DNA of 28,113 bases from DATLGD01 sp035540755. GTDB taxonomy: Bacteria > Actinomycetota > Actinomycetes > Mycobacteriales > SCTD01. The position numbers and the translations under genes are program-made. The DNA lies in assembly GCA_035540755.1 (NCBI GenBank), contig DATLGD010000150.1, forward strand, positions 1-28,113, in the 5' to 3' direction. This document shows, piece after piece, positions 1 through 8,485 of this stretch (positions are counted from its first letter, which is position 1; each line of letters starts with the position of its first letter). The notes under the pieces were generated by a model. That model searched no databases, was not told where the DNA came from, and worked only from the letters and a program-made list of their open reading frames with translations.

Positions 1-64
1 CGCCGACAGGCCGGCGGCGCGTCGGCGTCGGTCTCCTGATGATCTCCGCGGAAGGAGGGCCGAC

Positions 65-703
65 GTGGCCTACGGTCGGCGGGTGAGCGAGAGCGGGGTC
101 CGCGAGGCCGGCGCGCGGCGCGGGAGGGGCCGGCCGGCCCGGTACTCCCTGGACGAGCTGCTCGCCGTCGTCGTCGCCGAGTTCAACGCCCGTGGCTACG
201 ACGCCACCAGCATGGAGGACGTCGCTCGCGCCACCGGCCTGACCAAGTCCTCGGTGTACCACCACGTCTCCGGCAAGGAGGAGCTCCTGCACCGGGCCGT
301 GTCCCGGGCGCTCGACGCGCTCCACGCCGTCCTGGACGAGCCGACCAGCACGTCCGGCCCCGCGGTGGACCGGCTCGAGCACGTGGTGCGGCGCAGCGTC
401 GAGGTGCTCGCCGCCGAGCTGCCGTACGTGACGCTCCTGCTGCGCGTGCGTGGCAACACCCCCACCGAGCTGGCCGCCCTGGACCGGCGCCGCGAGTTCG
501 ACCGGCGCCTGGCCGCACTGGTGCAGGACGCCATCGATGCCGGCGAGGTCCGCCGCGACCTCGATCCGCGGCTGGTCACCCGGCTGCTGTTCGGTGCGGT
601 CAACAGCGTGGCCGAGTGGTACCGGCCGGACGGCGCGCACGGCGTGCCGGAGGTGGCGGACACTCTGGTCGCGCTCACCTTCGGGGGACTGCGCCGGGCG
701 TGA
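65..703 (+). CDS. TetR/AcrR-family transcriptional regulator
   Basis: This encodes a 212-residue DNA-binding repressor of the TetR type. A basic, Arg/Gly-rich N-terminal tail of about 25 residues leads into the TetR helix-turn-helix at about residues 30-75, with the recognition segment GLTKSSVYHHVSGKEELL. The C-terminal half is the variable ligand-binding and dimerisation domain. The GTG start at 65 is chosen because GGAAGGAGGG lies just upstream (51-60). The gene is 68 bp upstream of paaZ on the same strand, so it is a natural candidate to control paaZ, perhaps in response to an aryl-CoA ester as PaaR-type TetR regulators do. That role is inferred from position; nothing in the ligand domain identifies the effector. 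The family assignment is secure and the target is not. Confidence 0.9.
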   Translation: MAYGRRVSESGVREAGARRGRGRPARYSLDELLAVVVAEFNARGYDATSMEDVARATGLTKSSVYHHVSGKEELLHRAVSRALDALHAVLDEPTSTSGPAVDRLEHVVRRSVEVLAAELPYVTLLLRVRGNTPTELAALDRRREFDRRLAALVQDAIDAGEVRRDLDPRLVTRLLFGAVNSVAEWYRPDGAHGVPEVADTLVALTFGGLRRA

Positions 704-728
704 CCGGCGGCAGCACCGCAACGGGAGT

Positions 729-749
729 CCCGCCCGACGGACGGGCGGG
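729..749. promoter_or_regulatory. GC-rich inverted repeat ahead of paaZ
   Basis: CCCGCCCG at 729-736 and CGGGCGGG at 742-749 form a perfect 8-bp inverted repeat with a 5-base spacer, between the tetR stop (703) and the paaZ ATG (772). It could be the operator of the adjacent TetR regulator, or an RNA hairpin in a tetR-paaZ transcript. In such GC-rich DNA short GC palindromes also arise by chance. Confidence 0.35.
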
Positions 750-771
750 CTGCACGGAGAGAGGCGAGCAC

Positions 772-2772
772 ATGCTGGAGCACTACGTCGACGGACGCTG
801 GCAGACCCCCGACGACGACGGGCTCCCGCTCGTGGACGCCAGCACCGGAGCGGAGGTCGCCCGCCTGTCGACCTCGCGCGTCCCGGCCAGAGAGGCGCTC
901 GAGCACGCCCGGGCGACCGGGGGCCCGGCGATCCGCGAGCTCACCTTCCCCGAGCGCGCCGCTGCCCTGAAGTCCCTGGCGCTGCACCTGATGGAGCACA
1001 AGGACGAGCTGTACGAGCTCTCCTACGCCACCGGTGCGACCGCGCGGGACTCCGCCATCGACGTCGACGGCGGCTTCGGCACCCTTCTCGGCATCGCCAG
1101 CAAGGGCAAGCGCGAGATGCCGGCGGGCAGGGTCTACGTCGACGGCGCGGTGGAGCAGCTCGGCCGCTCGGGCACGTTCCTCGGCCGGCACGTCATGACG
1201 CCGCTGCGCGGAGCGGCGGTGCAGATCAACGCCTTCAACTTCCCGGTGTGGGGGACGCTGGAGAAGCTCGCGCCGGCCTTCCTCGCCGGCATGCCCAGCA
1301 TCGTCAAGCCGGCCCCGCAGACGGCGTACGTCACCGAGCTGCTCGTGCGACGGGTGGTCGAGTCGGGCCTGCTCCCTGAGGGCTCGCTGCAGCTGCTCGT
1401 CGGCGACCCGGAGGGGCTGCTCGACGAGCTGGCCGGCCAGGACGTGCTGTCGTTCACCGGCTCCGCCGCGACCGCCGCGAAGCTGCGCGCGCACCCCGCC
1501 GTCGTGCAGCGCTCCGTGCGCTTCACCGCCGAGGCCGACTCGCTGAACGCGTGCGTGCTCGGCCCGGACGCCGAGCCGGGCGGTCAGGAGTTCGAGCTGT
1601 TCGTGCGCGAGGTCGCCCGCGAGATGACCTCGAAGGCCGGCCAGAAGTGCACGGCGATCCGGCGCGCGTTCGTCCCGCGCCAGCGGATCGGCGAGGTGGA
1701 GGAGGCGCTGCGCGAGAGGCTGTCCGGTGTCGTCGTGGGCGACCCGCGCGACCCGGCGACGCGCATGGGCGCCCTGGTGAGCACGCAGCAGCGCGACGCG
1801 GTGCGCGCAGCGGTGGCCAGGCTCGCCGACGGCGGGCGGATCGTCACCGGCGATCCGGACCGCGCGTTCGAGCGCGGTGCGTTCCTGCCACCGCTGCTGG
1901 TCGCGCAGGACGACGCGACCGCACCCGCACCGCACGACGTCGAGGCGTTCGGCCCGGTCAGCACCCTGCTCCCCTACGACGACCCGGCCGCCGTGGTCGG
2001 TCTGCTGGCACTGGGTCAGGGCAGCCTGGTGGGCTCGGTCGTCAGCGCCGACGCCGACTTCGTGCGCGACGTCGTCACCGGCGCCGCAGCGCACCACGGC
2101 CGCATCCTCGTGCTCGACGGCACGTCGGCCGCCGAGTCCACCGGGCACGGCTCCCCGCTGCCCCACCTGGTGCACGGCGGGCCCGGCCGGGCCGGTGGCG
2201 GCGAGGAGCTGGGCGGCGTGCGCGGCATCACGCACCACATGCAGCGCACTGCCGTGCAGGGCACACCCGACGTGCTGACCGCCGTCACCGGCGTCTACAC
2301 CCGCGGGGCCGCGCGGATCGAGGACGACGTGCACCCGTTCCGCAAGACCATGGCGCAGCTGCGCATCGGCGACTGCGTGATCACACGGGAACGCGAGATC
2401 ACCCGCGCTGACGTCGACCACTTCGCGGAGTTCACCGGCGACACGTTCTACGCGCACACCGACGAGAGCGCCGCCGCAGCCAATCCGCTGTTCGGCGGCA
2501 TCGTCGCGCACGGCTACCTGGTGCTGTCCCTGGCGGCCGGCCTGTTCGTCGATCCCGCACCCGGACCGGTGCTGGCCAACACCGGGCTGGACCGGCTCCG
2601 CTTCACCAAGCCGGTGAAGCCCGGCGACCGCATCCACGTCGCGCTGACGTGCATGGCCAAGACGCCGCGCACGGCCGAGCAGGGCGAGGTGCGCTGGGAC
2701 GTGCAGGTGCTGGACCAGAACGACGACGTCGTCGCCACCTACGAGCTGCTCACCATGGTCCAGGCCGCGTGA
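772..2772 (+). CDS. paaZ: Bifunctional PaaZ: oxepin-CoA hydrolase / aldehyde dehydrogenase
   Basis: PaaZ acts in aerobic phenylacetyl-CoA degradation: its MaoC-like domain hydrolytically opens the oxepin-CoA ring and its aldehyde dehydrogenase domain oxidises the resulting semialdehyde. The 666-residue product is close to the E. coli protein (681). Residues 1 to about 520 are the ALDH domain, with general base Glu254 (FTAEADSLNA) and nucleophile Cys293 (SKAGQKCTAIRR). Residues about 525-666 are the MaoC/hydratase domain, with Asp557 and His562 in GDTFYAHTDES and the conserved GGIVAHGYLVLSLAAG. These match E. coli E256/C295 and D561/H566 in spacing. The ATG at 772 is preceded by GGAGAGAGG; an in-frame upstream opening to 616 overlaps tetR and is not needed. 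Both active sites appear intact. No other paa gene is seen in the window. Confidence 0.95.
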   Translation: MLEHYVDGRWQTPDDDGLPLVDASTGAEVARLSTSRVPAREALEHARATGGPAIRELTFPERAAALKSLALHLMEHKDELYELSYATGATARDSAIDVDGGFGTLLGIASKGKREMPAGRVYVDGAVEQLGRSGTFLGRHVMTPLRGAAVQINAFNFPVWGTLEKLAPAFLAGMPSIVKPAPQTAYVTELLVRRVVESGLLPEGSLQLLVGDPEGLLDELAGQDVLSFTGSAATAAKLRAHPAVVQRSVRFTAEADSLNACVLGPDAEPGGQEFELFVREVAREMTSKAGQKCTAIRRAFVPRQRIGEVEEALRERLSGVVVGDPRDPATRMGALVSTQQRDAVRAAVARLADGGRIVTGDPDRAFERGAFLPPLLVAQDDATAPAPHDVEAFGPVSTLLPYDDPAAVVGLLALGQGSLVGSVVSADADFVRDVVTGAAAHHGRILVLDGTSAAESTGHGSPLPHLVHGGPGRAGGGEELGGVRGITHHMQRTAVQGTPDVLTAVTGVYTRGAARIEDDVHPFRKTMAQLRIGDCVITREREITRADVDHFAEFTGDTFYAHTDESAAAANPLFGGIVAHGYLVLSLAAGLFVDPAPGPVLANTGLDRLRFTKPVKPGDRIHVALTCMAKTPRTAEQGEVRWDVQVLDQNDDVVATYELLTMVQAA

Positions 2773-2809
2773 CCGCCGTGCCCGGTCCCGCCGGCGGTGG
2801 GGGCAGCTG

Positions 2810-3778
2810 ATGTGGCGCCGGCTGCTCGGGCGAGACGACTCGCGGGGCGCGGGCCGTACCGCTCCACCAGGCGGTGGGTCGGCCGCGGCACCGGAGCGCC
2901 TGGCGGGCGAGAGCGACCTGGCGTACCTGACCCGCCTCGCCGAGGCGCACCTACCGCCCGCCATTGCCGCGCAGTGGCTGCCGCTGCTGCGACCGGCGGC
3001 GCGGCTCCTCCCGGCGCCGGACGACGCGCCCGTCGTGGCGCGCCTCGGCGGCTCCCCGCGCCTGCCGGCGGACCTGCCGTGGCCGGTCTGGGAGGGCCAC
3101 GGCCCGCTCTCCTTCGTCGGCGAGGTGGACCTTGCTGTGCTCGCGCAGGCGCGCGTCGACACCGGCCTCCAGCTGCCGGCGGAGGGTCGGCTCGCGTTCT
3201 TCTACTTCGACGGCAGCTACGACGACTTCGCAGGCGTGGTGGGCACCTGGGACCCCGAGAGCCTGGCCGGCGCGAGGGTGCTGCACCTGACGGATGACCC
3301 CGCCGCGCTCGTACAGCGGACCGCGCCCGACCGCGTGCCCGTCTTCGGCGAACGGCTGCTCACCGCACGCCAGGCCACGACCTTCCCGACCTGGGAGCAC
3401 CCGGCCCTGCAACGGGTGTTCAAGCGGCCCGGCGAAGACCACTCGAGCTGGATGCAGCACCCGGTCAACGCCGAGCCGTTCACGGACGCGCTGCACACCC
3501 TGCGTGCGGGTGCCCCGGCGCACCAGATCGGCGGCTGGGCCGACCTGGTCCAGGGACCGGTCGAGCTGGAGGTCGCGCACGCCGTGCTCGGTCTCGGCGA
3601 CGACTGGGACGACCCCCGGCTGGAGCGCGAAGCCGAGCGATGGACGCTGCTGCTCCAGGTGGACTCCGACGACGACATGCAGTGGGGCGACGTCGGCACG
3701 CTGTACTGGCTCGCCCGCCACGACGACCTCGCCGCCGGAGACCTGTCCCGGGCGTCGTTCACCTGGCAGTGCACCTGA
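2810..3778 (+). CDS. DUF1963 (YwqG-like) family protein
   Basis: This 322-residue soluble protein of unassigned function resembles the DUF1963/YwqG family. Visible family signs are the segment ARLGGSPRLPADLPWP (about residues 78-93), which matches the GGxPxLPxxxxWP signature, and the acidic C-terminal stretch LLLQVDSDDDMQWGDVGTLY, where LLQxDSD and WGDxGxxY are typical. There is no signal peptide or membrane segment. The ATG at 2810 has GGTGGGGG at 2796-2803. It follows paaZ by 37 bp on the same strand and ends 17 bp before the convergent fahA stop. Nothing ties it functionally to phenylacetate degradation, so co-transcription with paaZ may be incidental. Confidence 0.85.
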   Translation: MWRRLLGRDDSRGAGRTAPPGGGSAAAPERLAGESDLAYLTRLAEAHLPPAIAAQWLPLLRPAARLLPAPDDAPVVARLGGSPRLPADLPWPVWEGHGPLSFVGEVDLAVLAQARVDTGLQLPAEGRLAFFYFDGSYDDFAGVVGTWDPESLAGARVLHLTDDPAALVQRTAPDRVPVFGERLLTARQATTFPTWEHPALQRVFKRPGEDHSSWMQHPVNAEPFTDALHTLRAGAPAHQIGGWADLVQGPVELEVAHAVLGLGDDWDDPRLEREAERWTLLLQVDSDDDMQWGDVGTLYWLARHDDLAAGDLSRASFTWQCT

Positions 3779-3795
3779 TCCGTGGGATACGCAGG

Positions 3796-4974
3796 TCAGG
3801 CGCGGCCGGACCCCGCAGCCTCCGAGGCCGGGACGACGGTGCCGCGCACCTCGCCGAGGTGCACGACGCCGCCGCCCGGGTCGGCGGTGGTGGCGCGCAC
3901 GACCACGACGTCGCCGTCCTCGAGGAACGTGCGCGTCGTGCCGTCGTCGAGGGCGACCGGCTCGGTGCCGTTCCAGGACAGCTCGAGCAGGCAGCCGCGA
4001 CGATCGCGTTCCGGCCCGCTCACCGTGCCGGACGCGTAGAGGTCGCCGGTGCGCAGCGACGCACCGTTGACCGTCAGGTGGGCCAGCTGCTGCGCGCCGG
4101 TCCAGTACATGTCGCGAAACTCGGGCCGCGACACCACGGTGCCGTTGATGCTCACCTCCAGCGAGAGGTCGAGCCCCCACGGGTGCAGGCGGTCGTCGAG
4201 GTACGGCGCGATCGGCACGTCACGCTCGGGCGGCTCGGCCCGGACGTGCTCGAGCGCCTGCAGCGGCACCACCCACGGTGACACCGAGGTGGCGAAGGAC
4301 TTGCCGAGGAACGGGCCGAGCGGCACCGTCTCGAAGGCCTGCACGTCCCGCGCCGACCAGTCGTTCACCAGGCAGACGCCGAAGACGTGGTCGGCGAAGG
4401 CTCCGACCGGCACGGACGTGCCGAGCTCCGACGGCGAGCCGACGACGAACCCCACCTCCGCCTCGAGGTCCAGGCGCAGCGACCGGCCGAAGGCGACGCC
4501 CTCGGCCGTGCGGCGCAGGCCCTGCGGCCGTTGCACGGCGGTGCCGGACACGACGACCGTGCCGGCGCGCCCGTGGTAGCCGATCGGGAGGTGCTTCCAC
4601 GCCGCAGGCAACGGGTCGCTGTCGGGGCGGAACATCCGCCCCACGTTCGTCGCGTGCGCCTCGCTGGCGTAGAAGTCGACGTAGTCCGCCACGGTGAACG
4701 GCAGGTGCAGCACGACGTCGGCGAGCGGCAGGAGGTCCTCCTCCGCGGCGTGCTGCAGCAGCGCGCTCCGCACCTGCTCCCACACCGACCGGCCGGCGGC
4801 GAGGAAGGCGTCCAGGGTGCCGCCGGCGAACAGGGCGGCATGGTCTGGCACCAGCCGCGGCGCGGCCGCAGTGAGGTCGAGGACCCCGTCGTCGACGGCG
4901 ACGCCGACGCGCCGCGCACCACCTGCGGTCGAGAAGCTGCCGTACGGCAGCAGGTGCGTGCCGAAGGACGTCAC
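3796..4974 (-). CDS. fahA: Fumarylacetoacetase
   Basis: This is the last enzyme of tyrosine catabolism; it hydrolyses fumarylacetoacetate to fumarate and acetoacetate in the cytosol. The 392-residue product carries the FAH metal and catalytic set: Asp100 and His107 (DFYASEAHATNVG), Glu171 and Glu173 (LDLEAEVGFVVG), Asp205 (VNDWSARD) and Lys225 (PLGPFLGKSFATSVSPWVV). An SH3-like N-terminal domain of about 90 residues precedes the hydrolase fold, as in the family. The GTG start at 4974 overlaps the hmgA TGA (4973-4971) as GTGA, indicating translational coupling. A much longer open frame upstream lies inside hmgA and is rejected. It closes the four-gene operon and ends convergently with the DUF1963 gene. 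Confidence 0.96.
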   Translation of the reverse strand: MTSFGTHLLPYGSFSTAGGARRVGVAVDDGVLDLTAAAPRLVPDHAALFAGGTLDAFLAAGRSVWEQVRSALLQHAAEEDLLPLADVVLHLPFTVADYVDFYASEAHATNVGRMFRPDSDPLPAAWKHLPIGYHGRAGTVVVSGTAVQRPQGLRRTAEGVAFGRSLRLDLEAEVGFVVGSPSELGTSVPVGAFADHVFGVCLVNDWSARDVQAFETVPLGPFLGKSFATSVSPWVVPLQALEHVRAEPPERDVPIAPYLDDRLHPWGLDLSLEVSINGTVVSRPEFRDMYWTGAQQLAHLTVNGASLRTGDLYASGTVSGPERDRRGCLLELSWNGTEPVALDDGTTRTFLEDGDVVVVRATTADPGGGVVHLGEVRGTVVPASEAAGSGRA

Positions 4975-6170
4975 CGCCGTCCGCCGCTCCAGCTCCAGGC
5001 GTAGACGCCGTCGTCGACCGCCGCGCCGCCCTCGCCGAGGTCGAGCGGCCGGAAGGTGTCCACCATGACGGCGAGCTCGTCGAAGAACTCCGCGCCGAGG
5101 CTCCGCTCGACGGCTCCCGGCTGCGGCCCGTGCGAGTGCCCGCCCGGGTGCAGGCTGATCGAGCCCTGCCCGATGCCGCTGCCCTTGCGCGCCTCGTAGT
5201 CGCCGCCGACGTAGAACATCACCTCGTCGCTGTCGACGTTCGAGTGGTAGTAGGGAACAGGCACCGCGAGCGGGTGGTAGTCGACCTTGCGCGGCACGAA
5301 GTTGCAGATCACGAAGTTGTGCGCCTCGAACACCTGGTGCACCGGCGGCGGCTGGTGCACGCGCCCGGTGATCGGCTCGAAGTCGCGAATGGAGAAGGCG
5401 TACGGGTACAGGCACCCGTCCCACCCGACGACGTCGAACGGGTGCTGCGGCACCACGTGCACCGAGCCGGTGAGACCGCCCGGGCCGCGACCGCGGTGCT
5501 TGACGTACACCTCGACGTCGGCGTCCTCCCGCACCTCGGGCTCGCTGGGTCCGCGCAGGTCGCGCTCGCTGTACGGGGCGTGCTCGAGGAACTGGCCGAA
5601 CTTCGACAGGTACCGGCGCGGCGGCGTGATGTGGCTGTTCGCCTCGATGCAGTAGAGCCGCAGCGGCTCGTCACCGGCCGGCACCCAACGGTGCGTGGTC
5701 GCCCGGGGCAGCACGACGTAGTCGCCCGGGCCGACGGCGAGATGCCCGAACGCGGTCTCCACCGTCGCCGCCCCGGACTCGACGTAGACGCACTCGTCGC
5801 CGGTGGCGTTCCGGTACAGCGGTGACGTCTCGCCGACGACCGCGTAGCTGATCCGCACGTCGGCGTTCGCGAGCACCAGGCGACGGCCGGTGACGGCGTC
5901 GACGGCCTTCCACTCCTGACCGGGGAACAGCTCGTGCAGCTTCAGGTGCCGCGGCAGGAGCGGCTCGTTCGGCGTCGTCGTCTGGTCGGGGAGCTCCCAG
6001 GTCCGCACGTCGACGATCGCGGACGGCACGCCCACGTGGTAGAGCAGCGACGAGTCCGAGGAGAACCCCTCCTCCCCCACCAGCTCCTCGTAGTACAGCC
6101 CGCCGTCGGGACGGCGGTGCTGGGTGTGCCGCTTGCGGGGGACGCTGCCGGCGCTGCGGTAGTGGGCCAT
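4971..6170 (-). CDS. hmgA: Homogentisate 1,2-dioxygenase
   Basis: This non-haem iron ring-cleavage dioxygenase converts homogentisate to 4-maleylacetoacetate. The 399-residue length fits the bacterial form. The cupin iron site is recognisable: His309 with Glu316 (or the adjacent Asp315) in YYHSNVDSDEVMFYVGG, and His345 in HPGGHSHGPQP. The segment PPPVHQVFEAHNFVICNFVP is also typical. The ATG at 6170 shares its A with the TGA of the upstream aminotransferase (TGATG), and AGGAGA lies just upstream inside that gene. No maleylacetoacetate isomerase follows; the next gene is fahA, so the isomerisation step must be encoded elsewhere, be glutathione-independent, or be non-enzymatic. Identity is firm. 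Confidence 0.96.
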   Translation of the reverse strand: MAHYRSAGSVPRKRHTQHRRPDGGLYYEELVGEEGFSSDSSLLYHVGVPSAIVDVRTWELPDQTTTPNEPLLPRHLKLHELFPGQEWKAVDAVTGRRLVLANADVRISYAVVGETSPLYRNATGDECVYVESGAATVETAFGHLAVGPGDYVVLPRATTHRWVPAGDEPLRLYCIEANSHITPPRRYLSKFGQFLEHAPYSERDLRGPSEPEVREDADVEVYVKHRGRGPGGLTGSVHVVPQHPFDVVGWDGCLYPYAFSIRDFEPITGRVHQPPPVHQVFEAHNFVICNFVPRKVDYHPLAVPVPYYHSNVDSDEVMFYVGGDYEARKGSGIGQGSISLHPGGHSHGPQPGAVERSLGAEFFDELAVMVDTFRPLDLGEGGAAVDDGVYAWSWSGGRR

Positions 6171-7249
6171 CAGGTCTCCTGGGAGAAGCTGCCGGCGGCG
6201 GACAGGAACGCGTCGTTCTCCTCCGGCAGGCCGATCGTGACCCGAACGCCCTCGCCGGCGAACGGACGAACCAGCACGTGCTCCTGCTCGCAGTGCCGCG
6301 CGAACGCGGCACTGGCCTCACCGAGCGGGAGCCAGACGAAGTTCGCCTGCGAGTCGGGCACCTCGAAGCCGCTGCGGCGCAGGGCTTCTGCGACCCGAGT
6401 CCGCTCGGCGACCGTGAGCTGCGCCCGGCGGGCGACCTCCTCCTGCTGCCCGAGCGCGGCGACGGCCGCCTGCTGCGCCAGCCCGGAGACGCTGAACGGC
6501 ACCTGGCAGGTGCGCACGACCCGGACGAGCTCCGGCGCACCGAGGCAGTAGCCGACCCGCAGCCCGGCGAGCGCGTACGCCTTGCTGAACGTGCGCAGGA
6601 CCGCGACGTTCGGACGGTCGCCGAACAGCGCGAAGGCGTCCGGGACGAGCGCCGGGTCGACGTACTCCCGGTAGGCCTCGTCGATGACCACGAGCACGTC
6701 GTCCGGGACGGCGTCGACGACGCGGCGCAGCTCGGCCTCCCCGACGGCCGTCGACGTCGGGTTGTTCGGGTTGCACACCAGCACCACCCGCGTCTGCGGG
6801 GTGACGGCGTCGGCCATCGCCTCGACGTCGTGCACGTGGCCGGCGGTCAGCGGCACGCGCACCGGGTTCCCGCCGGCGACGGCGGTGACGATCGGATAGG
6901 CCTCGAACGCGCGCCAGCCGAAGACGACGTCGTCGCCCGGACGCACGGTGGCGGTGACCAGCTGGCCGAGCACCTCCACGGAGCCAGCACCGACAGCCAC
7001 GCGGTCCGGCGTCACCCCGTGGTGCTGCGCGAGCGCCTCGAGCAGCGCGGTGGCCCCCATGTCGGGGTAGCGCGACGTGGTCTGCGCGGCATCGGCGAGC
7101 AGCTCGCCGACGCCCGGCAGCAGGCCGTACGGCGACTCGTTGCTGGCCAGCACCACAGCGCCGGGCGTCTTGCGGCCGGGCACATAGGCCGGCAGCGCGG
7201 CGAGGTCGGGACGGACGCGAGGGGTGGAGGAGGTGGTCGTCACGGTCAC
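6170..7249 (-). CDS. HisC-like aromatic aminotransferase (fold type I, PLP)
   Basis: A 359-residue class I/II aminotransferase of the histidinol-phosphate aminotransferase subfamily. Visible landmarks are the substrate-side ASNESPYG near residue 35, NPNNPT at 160-165, the cofactor Asp190 with Tyr193 (VIDEAYREY), the PLP lysine Lys223 in RTFSKAYALAGLRVGY, and an Arg in the same motif. Such proteins can be histidinol-phosphate or aromatic (Tyr/Phe) aminotransferases, as with mycobacterial HisC2/Pat. Here it lies between hppD and hmgA with 4-base and 1-base overlaps, so the inferred job is tyrosine to 4-hydroxyphenylpyruvate, feeding HppD. The GTG at 7249 overlaps the hppD TGA; a second GTG at 7243 would drop two residues. 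Substrate assignment rests on context. Confidence 0.9.
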   Translation of the reverse strand: MTVTTTSSTPRVRPDLAALPAYVPGRKTPGAVVLASNESPYGLLPGVGELLADAAQTTSRYPDMGATALLEALAQHHGVTPDRVAVGAGSVEVLGQLVTATVRPGDDVVFGWRAFEAYPIVTAVAGGNPVRVPLTAGHVHDVEAMADAVTPQTRVVLVCNPNNPTSTAVGEAELRRVVDAVPDDVLVVIDEAYREYVDPALVPDAFALFGDRPNVAVLRTFSKAYALAGLRVGYCLGAPELVRVVRTCQVPFSVSGLAQQAAVAALGQQEEVARRAQLTVAERTRVAEALRRSGFEVPDSQANFVWLPLGEASAAFARHCEQEHVLVRPFAGEGVRVTIGLPEENDAFLSAAGSFSQET

Positions 7250-8382
7250 AGGTTCCCGCGCCGCTCCTGCTCGCGCTCGATCGCCTCGAACAGCGCCTTG
7301 AAGTTGCCGATGCCGAACCCGAGCGAGCCGTGCCGCTCGATCAGCTCGAAGAACACCGTCGGGCGGTCCTGCACCGGCTTGGTGAAGATCTGCAGCAGGT
7401 AGCCGTCCTCGTCCCGGTCGACCAGGATCCGCCGCTTGCGCAGCTCCTCGATCGGCACCCGCACCTCGCCGACCCGCGCCGAGAGGTCGTCGTCGTAGTA
7501 GCTGTCCGGCGTCTCGAGGAACTCGACGCCGCGGGCGCGCATCTCGTCGACCGTGCGCACGATGTCGTTGGTGGCGAGCGCGATGTGCTGCACGCCCGGA
7601 CCGCCGTAGAACTCCAGGTACTCGTCGATCTGCGACTTCCGCCTGCCGACGGCAGGCTCGTTGAGCGGGAACTTCACCTTGCGCTTGCCGTCGGCGACGA
7701 CCTTGCTCATCAGCGCGGAGTACTCGGTGGCGATGTCGTCGCCGACGAACTCCTTCATGTTGGTGAAGCCGAGGACGCGGTTGTAGAAGGCCACCCACTC
7801 GTCCATCTGCCCGAGCTCGACGTTGCCGACGACGTGGTCGACGGCCTGGAACAGCCGCTTGTCTTTCGGGGCCACGAGCGGACCGCGCGGAGCGAAGCCG
7901 GGCAGGAACGCGCCGCTGTACGCCGACCGCTCCACCAGCGTGTGCCGGGTCTCGCCGTAGGTGGCGATGGCGGCCACGACCACCTTGCCGGTCTCGTCCT
8001 CGACCATCTCGGGCTCGACCAGCGGCGTGGCGCCGCGCTCGACGGCGACCCGGAAGGCCTTCTCGGCGTCCGGCACCCGCAGGGCGATGTCGACGACGCC
8101 GTCACCGTGCCGCCGGACGTGCTCGCCGATCTCGGTGCCGGCTCGGACAGGACCGGTGAGGACGAAGCGGGCGCCGCCGGACTCGAGCACGTACTCGGCG
8201 AGGTCGCGCGAGCCGGTCTCCGGGCCGCGATAGGCGGTGACCCTCATGCCGAAGGCGGTCGAGTAGAAGTGCGCCGCCTGCCGGGCGTTGCCGACGGCGA
8301 AGCGGAGGTGGTCGACCGCCTCGACGGGGAAGTCGTCGGTCGCGGCCGGCGCGGGCGCGGGGGTCTCAGCGAACGCAGTCAT
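7246..8382 (-). CDS. hppD: 4-hydroxyphenylpyruvate dioxygenase
   Basis: This Fe(II) dioxygenase turns 4-hydroxyphenylpyruvate into homogentisate. Its 378 residues form two vicinal-oxygen-chelate halves. The metal triad of the C-terminal half is present: His183 (QAVDHVVGNVELG), His266 (GPGVQHIALATNDI) and Glu346 (PTVFFELIERHG). The usual C-terminal helix with GFGIGNFKALFEAIEREQ follows. The ATG at 8382 is selected because the protein start aligns with the family; the upstream frame runs into the divergent regulator region. It is the first gene of the hppD-aminotransferase-hmgA-fahA operon and is divergent from an Lrp/AsnC regulator, with a palindromic element in the 103-bp gap. No strong Shine-Dalgarno is visible before the ATG, so translation could be leaderless or weakly initiated. 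Confidence 0.97.
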   Translation of the reverse strand: MTAFAETPAPAPAATDDFPVEAVDHLRFAVGNARQAAHFYSTAFGMRVTAYRGPETGSRDLAEYVLESGGARFVLTGPVRAGTEIGEHVRRHGDGVVDIALRVPDAEKAFRVAVERGATPLVEPEMVEDETGKVVVAAIATYGETRHTLVERSAYSGAFLPGFAPRGPLVAPKDKRLFQAVDHVVGNVELGQMDEWVAFYNRVLGFTNMKEFVGDDIATEYSALMSKVVADGKRKVKFPLNEPAVGRRKSQIDEYLEFYGGPGVQHIALATNDIVRTVDEMRARGVEFLETPDSYYDDDLSARVGEVRVPIEELRKRRILVDRDEDGYLLQIFTKPVQDRPTVFFELIERHGSLGFGIGNFKALFEAIEREQERRGNL

Positions 8383-8407
8383 GCCGCGGAGTACACGCCC
8401 GGTCGGC

Positions 8408-8446
8408 CATTCTGCGCAACTGCCACGGTTCTGTCCGGGCAGAATG
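8408..8446. promoter_or_regulatory. Candidate Lrp/AsnC operator between hppD and its regulator
   Basis: CATTCTGC at 8408-8415 is repeated inverted as GCAGAATG at 8439-8446, with left ends 31 bp apart (about three helical turns). A further half-site, TTCTG at 8429-8433, makes an inner palindrome with CAGAA at 8440-8444. Lrp-type regulators bind arrays of such phased sites. The position between divergent promoters supports control of both hppD and the regulator. The same CATTCTGCC 9-mer (minus strand 8446-8438) recurs at 24104-24112 before the indolepyruvate oxidoreductase. Confidence 0.6.
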
Positions 8447-8485
8447 ACCAGTGATCCCGGCCAACAGCCCGCAGGAGTGTGCAAG

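Noticed and set aside
196..3162. Opposite-strand open frame of 988 codons across tetR and paaZ
   Set aside because: It is a shadow of high-GC codon use: low-complexity Arg/Ala/Gly product with no recognisable domain, lying across two well-supported genes.
6170..7249. Histidine biosynthesis hisC
   Set aside because: Family resemblance is real, but no other his gene is nearby and the overlaps with hppD and hmgA point to tyrosine transamination.
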